A stretch of 64,000 nucleotides of DNA from Paraliobacillus zengyii (GTDB lineage Bacteria; Bacillota; Bacilli; Bacillales; Amphibacillaceae): NCBI RefSeq assembly GCF_003268595.1, contig NZ_CP029797.1, forward strand, positions 3,493,501-3,557,500. Reading direction: 5' to 3'. Every line of letters starts with the position of its first letter. Positions within the stretch are counted from its first letter, which is position 1. Both the position numbers and the translations under genes were made by a program. The notes under the pieces were generated by a model that made no database searches, was not told where the DNA came from, and saw only the letters and a program-made list of their open reading frames with translations. Of this stretch, positions 43,624 through 53,562 are shown piece after piece.

Positions 43624-43706
43624 AAAAACCCGAACTGATTTGAGCACACACACGTAAATGTGGCGTTCAAACCAGTTCAGGTTATGCCCGAAAGCGGTAA
43701 CATTCC
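43624..43706 (-). promoter_or_regulatory. RAT antiterminator site and overlapping terminator
   Basis: On the minus strand GGAATGTTACCGC and CGGGCATAACC (43680-43706) form the ribonucleic antiterminator bound by LicT/SacT/BglG proteins. Its 3' end overlaps a long terminator, AACCTGAACTGGTTTGA paired with TCAAATCAGTTCGGGTT and a T run (43627-43683). Without the phosphorylation-controlled binder, transcription stops before bglP. Confidence 0.88.
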
Positions 43707-43720
43707 TAACTGATAAATTT

Positions 43721-43749
43721 ATTATAGCACCACAAGAAAACGTTTGCAA
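43721..43749 (-). promoter_or_regulatory. bglP promoter with overlapping cre-like site
   Basis: TTGCAA (43744-43749) and TATAAT (43721-43726) are spaced 17 bp on the minus strand. AGAAAACGTTTGCA (43735-43748) matches cre at 12 of 14 positions and covers the -35 region, so CcpA would repress initiation. Confidence 0.7.
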
Positions 43750-43886
43750 TACTTTTTTAAAAAATATTTTACTAAAGATCTATTAAAGGGATTTTAGCTC
43801 ATTTGATTTTAGCTCATTTTACTTATTAGGTTTTCAATTTGCATTCAATCCTATATAATTCAAAGTAACTAAATGATCTTCATTTA
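43750..43886. other. Intergenic stretch with direct repeat and xpt promoter
   Basis: An imperfect direct repeat of TTTTAGCTCATTT lies at 43792-43825. TATAAT at 43854-43859 with TTTTCA at 43831-43836 (17 bp apart) is a likely promoter for the guanine riboswitch transcript. Confidence 0.55.
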
Positions 43887-44050
43887 ACTCGTATAAAAGC
43901 AGGAATATGGCCTGCACGTTTCTACCAGCTTACCGTAAATAGGCTGACTATGAGTAAGCATTTATAATTTTGAAAATTCTGTATCTATTCGATAGATAGA
44001 GTCTATATTATAAACCGCGGCTTACTCTTATGAGTATGTCGCTTTTTTAT
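43887..44050 (+). promoter_or_regulatory. Guanine-class purine riboswitch with terminator
   Basis: The aptamer (43887-43955) shows ACTCGTATAA, GGAATATGGCCTGC, GTTTCTACC, CCGTAAAT and GACTATGAGT. The base that selects the ligand is C in GACTATG, which indicates guanine or hypoxanthine, not adenine. A terminator hairpin (GCGGCTTACTC and GAGTATGTCGC, then T6) lies at 44015-44050 just before xpt. Confidence 0.95.
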
Positions 44051-44054
44051 TTAA

Positions 44055-44648
<594 letters not shown>

Positions 44649-44665
44649 CACTATCTGTATTTATA

Positions 44666-44703
44666 AAAGAAACCACGCAGCTTGCTTGCCACGTGGTTTC
44701 TTT
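44666..44703. terminator. Terminator between xpt and the M6 protease gene
   Basis: Arms AAAGAAACCACG and CGTGGTTTCTTT with a 14-base loop; the A and T ends suit both converging genes. Confidence 0.85.
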
Positions 44704-44713
44704 AAAATGTAAA

Positions 44714-47700
44714 TCAGTTAACTTTTCTTCTTCTTTGAAAGATAAACAATAAACCACCGATAAGGAGAACAACTACTCCTATTCCAACCAAATTAAAAAT
44801 ATTTGTCGCCGTGCTAGGTAGATTACTACCACTTGTGGCTGTTTCTCCTTTTGTTGAGGCAGTTACAGCTTCACCTGCACCTGTTTTTCCTCCTTTATTC
44901 CCAGACGTTTCTGTACCTGTTTTCACTTCATCGTTATCTTCAGCCGTTTCCGAGTCAGTCTCTTCCTCTTTTGTTAGAGCATTAATCGTAACGATTCGCT
45001 TAGCAATCGTTTCATTTCCAGAGGCATCTTTAACTGTATAGATTAGAGTATAGGCACCGACCTTATCTACATCAAGATCGCCTGAAACACTTACCTTATC
45101 AGTTAAGTCGCCATCTGCACGATCACTCGCCACGTAACCTGGTTCCTTATAAGTAGTTCCTTTATCCATCTCAACTGGATTACTTCCTTTTAATTTAATA
45201 ACTGGTGCTATTGTATCTACTACTTTGACGGTACGTATTGCCGTGGTTTCATTTCCAGATGAATCTGTTACAGTATAATTTACGGTATATTCTCCAACAG
45301 CAAAACCAACTTTACCAGAAACAATAACATTATCTGTAATGTTCCCTTCATAGTTATCTGTAGCTGTAAATCCTTGCTCCAAATAAGCTAAGCCAGCTTC
45401 TAAAATATAAGGATCAACGCCCGCCAATTCAATAGTAGGCGCATGTGTATCAATAATATGGACAGTCCTTGTAATCGTTGCTTCATTTCCAGATTCGTCT
45501 ATCACCTTATACGTCAACGTATATTCGCCAAGTACGTCCGTATCTACTGAACCTGTAACTGTTACGATATCTGTTACATCTCCATCGTAATTATCCGTAG
45601 CGCTAATACCTGCATCTTCATATACCGCACCTACTTCCAATGTAACAGAAGCATCCCCTTTTAATTCAATTATCGGGGCTGTATGATCAACCACTAAAAC
45701 AGTTCTCGTTACCGCAAATACATTATCATTTTCATCTGCGACTGTATAAACTAAGGTATATTCTCCAACTGTTTCCGTATCAATTTCTCCAGTTACAACA
45801 ACTTGTTCCGTAATATCACCGTCCAAGTTATCTTCCGCAACATAGCCTAATTCTTGATAACTCGTTCCCACCTGTAGTTCAATAACAGTATCACCAGACA
45901 GTTCAATATAGGGAACCTCTTCATCAACAACATGGACTTTACGAACAGCAATTGTTTCATTCCCTGCCGTATCCGTTACGAGATATGTTAGGATATATTC
46001 TCCTAAAACTGTATTGTCAACCTCTCCAGTAATTTCAACACTATCCGTTATATCTCCATCACTTTCATCTATAGCCATGTATCCTGGCTCCGTATATGCA
46101 GCTCCAGCTTGTAATACTAATGGATTATCACCTTCTAAAGTGATTTCCGGTATTGTATTATCAAGTGTGAATTCTTGTGAATGCCAATCTAGTACATTTC
46201 CTACCGCATCCGTTGCCCTAACATGCAAATACCAGCTACCATTTTGATCTGATAGTTTGAGCGTATCACCGTTATCAAAGTGAGTCCAACCGTCAGTCGG
46301 CAAATCTTCAGATTCAGACCAGACGTATTGCAGAGAGTCAGATTCTGCTTCTTGAATATTGACCTTAACACTTGCTTCTTTACTACTATCTTGATTACCA
46401 TCTTGATCTACTTCAATTGTTGGTTTTTCATTATCCACTGTAAAAGTTCCTTCATCCGTTACAGTATTCGTACCGTCATTAGCTGTCATTTTGAGTGTGT
46501 AGATACCAGATGATATTCCTTCTGGCAACTTCAAACTGACATCTAAAGAAGTTTCCTCATTTTCAGCAACAAAAGATTGATCATCTGTCGCCACAACTTC
46601 TCCATTTGGATCAATCACCTCAGTTTCAACCGTTACTTCCTCACTGAGATTAGGATCATATGCAGCCACTTTCAGCTCAAGTAAATGATGACTTTCTTTG
46701 CTAGAGTATACTTCACTCAATCCTTCAAATGATAAAGTAGGTTTTCTTGTCTCATAATTTAATAACAACTGTGCCACCGACAAGTCCTGTGCCTGATCAG
46801 TTATCGCTACCGTCAAACCATAAGGCAACACATTTCGTCCAGCATATATTTGACCTGGATTCGTATAATCAAACGCATCATTAAACACGGAGACTGCGGC
46901 TTGGGATTCCATCTCTAAACTTGTCCCATTAATATCAAGATAATCCAGAAACAGTTTATCTGTTTCATTTAGCGAAAATGCCGCATCTTGTATTTGGTAT
47001 CGCGTAACAGCTGTCTCACCATTTGACCATACTGCTGTTTCCTGATGTGCATCTACAACACCTAAGAACCCATCACCAGGATGATCACCTACCCAATTAT
47101 TATCATATTTATTATCGACATACCACACAACCATTCCTGGATCTAAAGTCATTACTGAATTACCACGCGTGATCCGCTCTAGAGCTGTATCCGCTGCTGC
47201 GTAATTCCTCCACTCAATCAGATAATAATGGTCTGACTTCTTATTACCGTCTGATTTAGTGAATCCTTCCATAGTAAAGATGGTATCCTCAGATTCCGCA
47301 TCATCAGTTAGAAGCACTGTATCATTTGCGATAACTTCTAAATCATCCACATATAAACCCGGTAGTGAAGCAGCAACATCTGTCCAATAATTAATACGTA
47401 ATTGAATTTCCTTTCCGACATAGCTATCTAGATTGAAAACAGCTTCAATCCAACCTTTTGAATCACCTGTAATCCCATGACCAGGGTTTTGTCCATAGGG
47501 GTCAGAATCCGTTGTAATGTTTCCTGGAATTGCAACCCAACCAGATCCGTCATTTACCTGAACAGATCCATAATCCCAATCTAGTTCAATATCATAGAAA
47601 GCATTAAATTTAAAAGAAGCGTTTGACACATCTTTCAGATTTATAGTTGTCACTAAACTATTGTTAAGATCATTTCCATTTCCACTAAAGTATTGATATT

Positions 47701-49165
47701 CACCACTTGTTGGTGTATTAATCGTTGTTAATTTATCTGGCAAGGTCACTTTCACGGCATCAGCGTTTGTCCCTTTTACACTTGCTTGATCTATGTTAAG
47801 CGAAATATCTCCAGCCTTTATATCGTCTAAGCTATATTCAGCGTCCTTAAACCAATTCGATTCCGGCATCCTATTTTGCAAAAACTCTTTATCATAAGGA
47901 CTAAAGCCAGTTGGTTCTGTCCCATTAATTAAACCAGCCCAGCTACCTGCAGCCATAATAGTCCAATAGTCAGTAGGCGCACCAACACCACCCGCCGTAC
48001 TATTTGTATCATAGGAATCAGGTAATCCCAAATCATGACCGAACTCATGTGCAAAAACACCTACCGCACCATCTTCAGGCTGTACTGTATAGTCGTAAGC
48101 AGCTATACCACCCCAATATGGAACATCGGTTTCGTCCTCTGTACCTGGGACAACTGTCGGGGCATCTAAATTCCAACTATGGGACCAAATTGCATCCCCA
48201 TTTAAACTTCCTCCACCAGCTTCTTCACCAGTCCCTGCATGAACAATCATTAGGTGATCAATGATACCATCTGGCTCACGATAATCTCCGTCACCATCTA
48301 AATCGTATAAATCCTCTTTGTCAAAATCAGCTAGATTAATAGATGGATCAGCAGCAGCTTGCGCTAATGCCTCTTTTACTAATTCACGCGGCCTAATGTC
48401 ATTACCATCTGGAGCAGGCTCATTTGCTCCATAATAAGCGGCCGGATGTTCTGCTGTATACCAACCTGCTACTTGGCCATCAATCGTATAGCTACCACCA
48501 GATTGTTGCTCATAAAAAGCCTTCATCGAGATAAAGTCTTCTCCATTTCCTCCCTTATACGTTTCATCTGCAAATACCATATTTTCATAGTGTTCCTTTG
48601 TGTAATTATCATATAGTAACACTGGATTATCCGCTTCTGTAATATTACTATTTTGATAATCAGCAAAATCAATTAATAAAACAAGAACTTCATCCGTTTG
48701 TACTGCCCCGTCCCAACTTTCTTCTACAATTGATTCAATGCCATTCGATTTTGCTTTAACACCGCTCTCTTCTGACTGTTTCGCAACACCAGCAGGTACT
48801 TGTTTTAGATCTGCCTGTTCTAATAACTCATTCCTGAGCTTTTTTTGGTCATGTCGGTCAACAGCTAATTCTTCTGCATTTTCAGACCGCTTTAGTAAAT
48901 ATTCATTCAATTGCTCTTCTTGTTTTTCCTTAGATAAACTACCATCAATAATCCCTTGTTCTATCAAAGCTAACAGGATTTTATCTTGATTAACTATACC
49001 TATATCAAAAGGGCCACTGGCATGCTGTTTCATAAATGGATAAATATATTCTTCTTCCGTAGTTTCTTTTGCTGCATTCACCTCAATTAGAGACATATTA
49101 CTAACTAAACCACATATAATACTTAAAACTACCAAACTATATAAAGCTTTTTTTGCAATTAACAA
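44714..49165 (-). CDS. Cell-wall-anchored M6-type metalloprotease with five DUF5011 repeats
   Basis: A 1483-residue exported protein. After a signal peptide (about 1-32), a pro-region leads to an immune-inhibitor-A-like (M6) zinc protease with HEFGH at 373-377 (HEFGHDLGLPD) and TIMAAGSWAG after it. Beta-sandwich regions follow. Five DUF5011/Ig-like repeats of about 77 residues span about 1005-1393; each has a pattern like GDITDSVEITGEVD and GNETIAVRKVHVVD. A Gly/Thr/Lys linker leads to LPSTA, a hydrophobic helix and RRRKVN, a sorting signal of the LPxTA form used by class D sortases. The TTG start follows GGGGAGG. It likely degrades extracellular proteins. Confidence 0.9.
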   Translation of the reverse strand: MLIAKKALYSLVVLSIICGLVSNMSLIEVNAAKETTEEEYIYPFMKQHASGPFDIGIVNQDKILLALIEQGIIDGSLSKEKQEEQLNEYLLKRSENAEELAVDRHDQKKLRNELLEQADLKQVPAGVAKQSEESGVKAKSNGIESIVEESWDGAVQTDEVLVLLIDFADYQNSNITEADNPVLLYDNYTKEHYENMVFADETYKGGNGEDFISMKAFYEQQSGGSYTIDGQVAGWYTAEHPAAYYGANEPAPDGNDIRPRELVKEALAQAAADPSINLADFDKEDLYDLDGDGDYREPDGIIDHLMIVHAGTGEEAGGGSLNGDAIWSHSWNLDAPTVVPGTEDETDVPYWGGIAAYDYTVQPEDGAVGVFAHEFGHDLGLPDSYDTNSTAGGVGAPTDYWTIMAAGSWAGLINGTEPTGFSPYDKEFLQNRMPESNWFKDAEYSLDDIKAGDISLNIDQASVKGTNADAVKVTLPDKLTTINTPTSGEYQYFSGNGNDLNNSLVTTINLKDVSNASFKFNAFYDIELDWDYGSVQVNDGSGWVAIPGNITTDSDPYGQNPGHGITGDSKGWIEAVFNLDSYVGKEIQLRINYWTDVAASLPGLYVDDLEVIANDTVLLTDDAESEDTIFTMEGFTKSDGNKKSDHYYLIEWRNYAAADTALERITRGNSVMTLDPGMVVWYVDNKYDNNWVGDHPGDGFLGVVDAHQETAVWSNGETAVTRYQIQDAAFSLNETDKLFLDYLDINGTSLEMESQAAVSVFNDAFDYTNPGQIYAGRNVLPYGLTVAITDQAQDLSVAQLLLNYETRKPTLSFEGLSEVYSSKESHHLLELKVAAYDPNLSEEVTVETEVIDPNGEVVATDDQSFVAENEETSLDVSLKLPEGISSGIYTLKMTANDGTNTVTDEGTFTVDNEKPTIEVDQDGNQDSSKEASVKVNIQEAESDSLQYVWSESEDLPTDGWTHFDNGDTLKLSDQNGSWYLHVRATDAVGNVLDWHSQEFTLDNTIPEITLEGDNPLVLQAGAAYTEPGYMAIDESDGDITDSVEITGEVDNTVLGEYILTYLVTDTAGNETIAVRKVHVVDEEVPYIELSGDTVIELQVGTSYQELGYVAEDNLDGDITEQVVVTGEIDTETVGEYTLVYTVADENDNVFAVTRTVLVVDHTAPIIELKGDASVTLEVGAVYEDAGISATDNYDGDVTDIVTVTGSVDTDVLGEYTLTYKVIDESGNEATITRTVHIIDTHAPTIELAGVDPYILEAGLAYLEQGFTATDNYEGNITDNVIVSGKVGFAVGEYTVNYTVTDSSGNETTAIRTVKVVDTIAPVIKLKGSNPVEMDKGTTYKEPGYVASDRADGDLTDKVSVSGDLDVDKVGAYTLIYTVKDASGNETIAKRIVTINALTKEEETDSETAEDNDEVKTGTETSGNKGGKTGAGEAVTASTKGETATSGSNLPSTATNIFNLVGIGVVVLLIGGLLFIFQRRRKVN

Positions 49166-49546
49166 AGTATGACCTCCCCATTTTTATGTAATAGGATTTC
49201 ATTTCCCTCCTTCGACCTATTCTCTATACAACCCTATTTATTGGAAAAATTTAAATAATAGATTTATTTATAGCATAGAAATAGCGAACAATATATCCTT
49301 TCAAGTAAAGTTCATAAAAGTCTACAAAGGTTCTAATAATTCTCTTTTAGGCTTGGAAATACGACTTTTATTTTAGACAAGTTATCACAATAAATTATTC
49401 TTTTTTTACACTCTTTCTTTTGTTCTAGCTCTTTTCATAAACAATATTTCTTTTCGGCATTTGAACTTAATGACTTTATTTTAAATAAGAAGGGATTTGT
49501 AGATAGAATAGTGAATTTAAATATGTGAGAAAAGAGGGAATTAGAT
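49166..49546. other. Divergent intergenic region, no gene seen
   Basis: About 380 bases of AT-rich DNA between the divergent protease and BsuPI genes. It must hold both promoters, but I could not fix either with confidence. No riboswitch, repeat or small gene was recognised. Confidence 0.5.
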
Positions 49547-50002
49547 ATGACTAAAATTTATGCAATATTAATCATTCTACTTATTTTGATAGGGGGGTAT
49601 AAAAATATGGACATCAAGTTGTCTACAACACCTTCAAAAGACATCCAAATAGAAGAAACAAATGTAATAGATAATATGGTTCCAATAATTTTATATGATG
49701 AGCCTAATAAGACAGTTACCTTTACCATTACAAATGAGTCCACTAATATGTTTACATTTCATTTTGCATCAACCCGACATTTTAGTTATCAAATCAAAAA
49801 TAAAGATGGACAAGTAGTACAAGAATCACCGAAAGATAACCAATCGCCAAAATTACCAAGCACCTTTCCGGTCAAACCAGGGGGCCATATTAGTTATGAG
49901 GTAAGTATAGATATGTTACCAAAGGGGGATTACACCATTCAATTTGTTTTATTAGCTAAAGAAATTCAACCTAAATTAATGCTAGAATTTCACGTAAATT
50001 GA
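49547..50002 (+). CDS. BsuPI-domain protein (proteinase-inhibitor-like)
   Basis: A 151-residue exported or membrane-anchored protein. A short N-terminal hydrophobic segment (IYAILIILLILIGGY) precedes a beta-sandwich with the BsuPI pattern: VTFTITNESTNMFTFHFAST, YQIKNKDGQVVQESP, then PVKPGGHISYEV and LPKGDYTIQFVL. The Bacillus subtilis intracellular proteinase inhibitor gives the domain its name, but many members are exported with unknown partners. The neighbouring large protease, divergently coded, could be a target; this is only suggestive. AGAGGG precedes the ATG. Confidence 0.72.
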   Translation: MTKIYAILIILLILIGGYKNMDIKLSTTPSKDIQIEETNVIDNMVPIILYDEPNKTVTFTITNESTNMFTFHFASTRHFSYQIKNKDGQVVQESPKDNQSPKLPSTFPVKPGGHISYEVSIDMLPKGDYTIQFVLLAKEIQPKLMLEFHVN

Positions 50003-50176
50003 AACGCGCTCTTTATTAGATATCTTTGTGTAGCTTTTGTAAAATCTATTTTTATTAACAATACCATCGTCGTTTAGTTTTATCGGCAATGAATAATAAT
50101 TTTCTAATCTTTAAAAAGAAGATTAGAAGAAGCCTCATAGTTTGTAGAGCTTTATAGATAACATGTTATGTACTCT

Positions 50177-51175
50177 TTAATTAAGCAAGTCTTTTCTGTT
50201 CACTGAATGTGGTGGGTATTCTAACCAACCATTATTTATCATTAATTCAGCACCGTCTTCACCGTACAAGCCTATCTTTGTCATTTGTTTAACGTATTTA
50301 GCAGCTAAATCTCTTCTAAAACTTAATGCAACAGAACCACCAATATTCGCCAATGAAATGGAAGTTAAAGCATTACATTGGAATAGCATTAGCTTGTCCG
50401 AAAAAGGAGGTATTGTTGAATCGCTTACTTCTGCATCCCATGTCATAGGCGACGGTAAATTACTCTCATCCATTAGAACCTTTAGTACCTCTAAAATTCC
50501 TCTAGACAATTCCATCCCCTTAATGAAGTGTTTTTTTACTTGTTCATTTTTTGCTACTTGTGCAAAACCCATCAAAAGAGAGGAACCGTAAATATTATTT
50601 GTATAATTCATATAAATATGAGATATCTCTTCAGCAGTTAATGGTCTTCTTTCACCGAGCCAACCTTGTAAAAACTTTTCGCTTTTCACAAACGTTACTT
50701 CTTTCGGAACCGGCAAATGAGGTGGTCTAATAAATAAGCCTTTAGACAGAAGAACTTGCTTTGTAACATCTTCCACATGAATTGAATCATTAATATATCT
50801 AATGTAAATATTTCTCATATCCTCTCTAGCTGAAAAGGTTAACGCCGCGCCATTGCTAGCAATCCCAGCTTTACCTAAATTGCGTAAAAAATAAAGAGCG
50901 TATGTATCTGAATATAACCGAGGTGCATTCAAGTCCACACCTGCTTTTGTAAAACCAATTGGCACAGGATAATTCTCCTCATTAAAAATATTGATTACTT
51001 CTAAGATGTGTTCTTCACTATAATTTAATGCTATTTTAAGAACTGATTTAACTTCTTTATCCTCAACTTTTTCGAGAAAGTACTTTAATAACGGGATTGC
51101 ACCACTTTCAGTCATGTAACTTGCCCAAAGTGCACCTATTTCTGATGATGTTAAATTTATTTTAGGTTGCTTCAT
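50177..51175 (-). CDS. DUF3231 family protein
   Basis: A 332-residue soluble, mostly helical protein. It consists of two related halves of about 165 residues: LTSSEIGALWASYMTESG opens the first and LTAEEISHIYMNYTNNIYG the second. Each half looks like a ferritin-like four-helix bundle. DUF3231 proteins are common in spore-forming Bacillaceae, sometimes linked to sporulation or stress; the role is unknown. GGAGGTTAG precedes the ATG at 51173-51175, seven codons into the longer frame but first with a proper ribosome site. It is single. Confidence 0.88.
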   Translation of the reverse strand: MKQPKINLTSSEIGALWASYMTESGAIPLLKYFLEKVEDKEVKSVLKIALNYSEEHILEVINIFNEENYPVPIGFTKAGVDLNAPRLYSDTYALYFLRNLGKAGIASNGAALTFSAREDMRNIYIRYINDSIHVEDVTKQVLLSKGLFIRPPHLPVPKEVTFVKSEKFLQGWLGERRPLTAEEISHIYMNYTNNIYGSSLLMGFAQVAKNEQVKKHFIKGMELSRGILEVLKVLMDESNLPSPMTWDAEVSDSTIPPFSDKLMLFQCNALTSISLANIGGSVALSFRRDLAAKYVKQMTKIGLYGEDGAELMINNGWLEYPPHSVNRKDLLN

Positions 51176-51310
51176 TAAATAACTAACCTCCATGTATTCA
51201 TTTTAGGTTAGTTTATCTATTTAGTTACAATTAATACAATTTTAGTGATACATTTCTAATAAAATGGGATTTCGAATTATAGCTCAATAATCGTCCATGT
51301 TAAACACAGC

Positions 51311-51345
51311 AAAAAAATCACACCTTTTTAAATCAAGGTGTGATT
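51311..51345 (-). terminator. Terminator of the MHYT-EAL gene
   Basis: AATCACACCTT and AAGGTGTGATT pair around an 8-base loop; the minus-strand side continues into a T7 tract. It overlaps the last codons of the gene. Confidence 0.85.
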
Positions 51346-53373
51346 CTTAACTATCCAAGTCTCTATTTCTTTTACTGTCATTGGTTTGGCAAAGTAATAA
51401 CCTTGCAATAGTAAATCTGATCTATGCTTGGTTAAAAATAGAAATTGTTCTTTTGTTTCAATTCCTTCAATAACTACGGTTAAATTAAGCGACTGCCCAA
51501 GGTCGATAATTGCTTTTACTATTGCTGCGTCTTTTTCTGATTCTGGAACATGCTCAATAAATGTTTTATCTATTTTCAATGTAGAAATAGGCATTTGTTT
51601 TAAATAAGATAAAGATGATACCCCTGTTCCAAAATCATCTAGTGCGACTTTAAAACCGAGCGAACGGAAAGTTTCTATAGAATACATTGCCGTATCAATA
51701 GATTCAACAAAACTCGTTTCGGTAATTTCTAGTTCTATCTTTTGTGCATCTAGTTGAGTTTCCTTTATTACATGCTGCAATACCCCAACTAATCGGGATG
51801 AACTAACATATTCACCAGGAATATTAATCGCAATATTCCATTCTATATGACCTTCTTCTTGCCAGTCTACCAACTGCCTACATGCCTTTTTTATAATCCA
51901 GTCCGTTAAGTCTCTCATCCGCTTATATCGCTCTAATATTGGAATAAAGACGGCGGGTGATAACAGCCCATATTCTGGGTGTTGCCAACGAATTAACGCT
52001 TCAAATCCCAACGTGGACATTGTATCAGCCCACACTTTAGGTTGGTAAACGAGAAAGAGTTGATTCTCCACCATCGCTCTATCTATTCCCTCCATTATTT
52101 TATGATCGAAAGAATAGGTGTGAACAGCTGAATCATAAAGAACCACCTCTTGTTGAAAACCAGTGGTTGGGTGTTCCAATACAGATAATGCATGATTGTA
52201 TAAATCTCTGATATCATCTTTATGCGTAATCGTTGAAATTGCACATGCACCTTCAATCATAATATGATTATCTGAAATCAATACAGGATTATCCCAACCC
52301 TGAGACACTTCTTTCATTGCCAGTTTCAAACGTTCTAAATGATCTGAACGATTCAGTAAGAAAGCAAATTGATTATCTCTTAAACGATATAGTGTTAGTT
52401 GCGGAATATGGACTTTTTTTAATGTATCCACCACATAATCAATTAATTCATCACTAGATTGATAACCGTACACCATATTCATTTTTTCAAAATTATTAAT
52501 TTGCCAAACCGCTAAAGACTTACTTGAACTCGTTTGTCTAATTGCCTTCTCATACAGACGAGCATTAGGAAGCTTTGTACGTGTATCGAAGAAACTTACA
52601 CGATAATCAATATAACGATCAAGAAATACGGATAGCATTAACAAAACCAATAAGCTTACAACACCAATAGATATACCTGTGATTAAAAGCGGCGTATTCA
52701 TTTGATGGGTAGTACCATCCGTAACTAAGTAATTTCGGTTCAGATAAAAAGTTGTTCCAAACATTGCGGTATAATGCATACTCGTAACAGCAAGTCCTAA
52801 AAAAATAGACGTTACCGCTTTTATGAATGATCCTCGCGTTTTCCTTTTTCGAGAAGTCGAAAAAATATATAATGCACCAAAAGAAGCAATTACTGCAATA
52901 GCAATGGAAAAGAATACAAAAAGCGGATTATATGAAAAGTTAGCATCCATAACCATGGACTCCATTCCAATATAATGCATTCCAGTAATCCCAAGACCCA
53001 TTATAAATCCTGACAATATATAGAGAGACAAGGACTTATCTAGTTGATTCACTAAATAGAAGGCTATGAAGGATGCACCAAATGCTGGAATCATCGACAA
53101 CAATGTTAAACTATGATCATAGCTCATTGAAACTGGCAACATATATGCGCCCATACCAACAAAATGCATCGACCATATCCCAAAACCCATCGCAGCTGAG
53201 GCTAATAATAGCCAAATTCTACGATCAAAAAAACTATTTTTTTGTATGCGATCATTCATTGAAATTGCTACATAAGAAGCGAAACAAACCATAAGAACAG
53301 ATAAAAATACAATAGGCCAATCATATTCACCATTTAAAACAATAAAGTAGTTAAGATCTGGTTGTGTGTACAA
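51328..53373 (-). CDS. MHYT-GGDEF-EAL membrane c-di-GMP phosphodiesterase
   Basis: A 681-residue membrane-bound signalling protein. The N-terminal seven-helix MHYT sensor carries three His-containing motifs (WSMHFVGMGAYMLPV, GMHYIGMESMVM, SMHYTAMFG) thought to bind copper and sense O2, CO or NO. The GGDEF domain (about 265-420) is degenerate at its signature (RLRDNQFAFLL), so it is not expected to be a cyclase. The EAL domain (about 430-675) keeps FEALIRWQHP, LEITETSF, DDFGTGVSS, KIDKTF, EGIETKEQ and QGYYFAKP. It should break down c-di-GMP. The start is TTG with GGAGGG upstream. It is monocistronic. Confidence 0.92.
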   Translation of the reverse strand: MYTQPDLNYFIVLNGEYDWPIVFLSVLMVCFASYVAISMNDRIQKNSFFDRRIWLLLASAAMGFGIWSMHFVGMGAYMLPVSMSYDHSLTLLSMIPAFGASFIAFYLVNQLDKSLSLYILSGFIMGLGITGMHYIGMESMVMDANFSYNPLFVFFSIAIAVIASFGALYIFSTSRKRKTRGSFIKAVTSIFLGLAVTSMHYTAMFGTTFYLNRNYLVTDGTTHQMNTPLLITGISIGVVSLLVLLMLSVFLDRYIDYRVSFFDTRTKLPNARLYEKAIRQTSSSKSLAVWQINNFEKMNMVYGYQSSDELIDYVVDTLKKVHIPQLTLYRLRDNQFAFLLNRSDHLERLKLAMKEVSQGWDNPVLISDNHIMIEGACAISTITHKDDIRDLYNHALSVLEHPTTGFQQEVVLYDSAVHTYSFDHKIMEGIDRAMVENQLFLVYQPKVWADTMSTLGFEALIRWQHPEYGLLSPAVFIPILERYKRMRDLTDWIIKKACRQLVDWQEEGHIEWNIAINIPGEYVSSSRLVGVLQHVIKETQLDAQKIELEITETSFVESIDTAMYSIETFRSLGFKVALDDFGTGVSSLSYLKQMPISTLKIDKTFIEHVPESEKDAAIVKAIIDLGQSLNLTVVIEGIETKEQFLFLTKHRSDLLLQGYYFAKPMTVKEIETWIVKNHTLI

Positions 53374-53562
53374 AAGTTACCCTCCACTTGTACTAAGGTT
53401 TCGAAAGAATATTATTTATAAGATATCTTCTATCTTATATCGGGCATAATAAACTAATTATTAGTGAATAATAAATTTCTCTAATACATATTAGGTAAAC
53501 ACAATAAAATCCCCGAGGTTCATACTTTCAAACTTTAAGGGATTCATGATTATGCACTATTT

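Noticed and set aside
43787..43826. Direct repeats resembling a CRISPR or iteron start
   Set aside because: Only two imperfect copies of a 13-base AT-rich motif exist, with no spacer pattern or replication gene.
45000..46200. Possible tandem DNA repeat in the protease gene
   Set aside because: The five units are similar as protein (DUF5011) but clearly diverged as DNA; they are ordinary domain repeats inside one gene.
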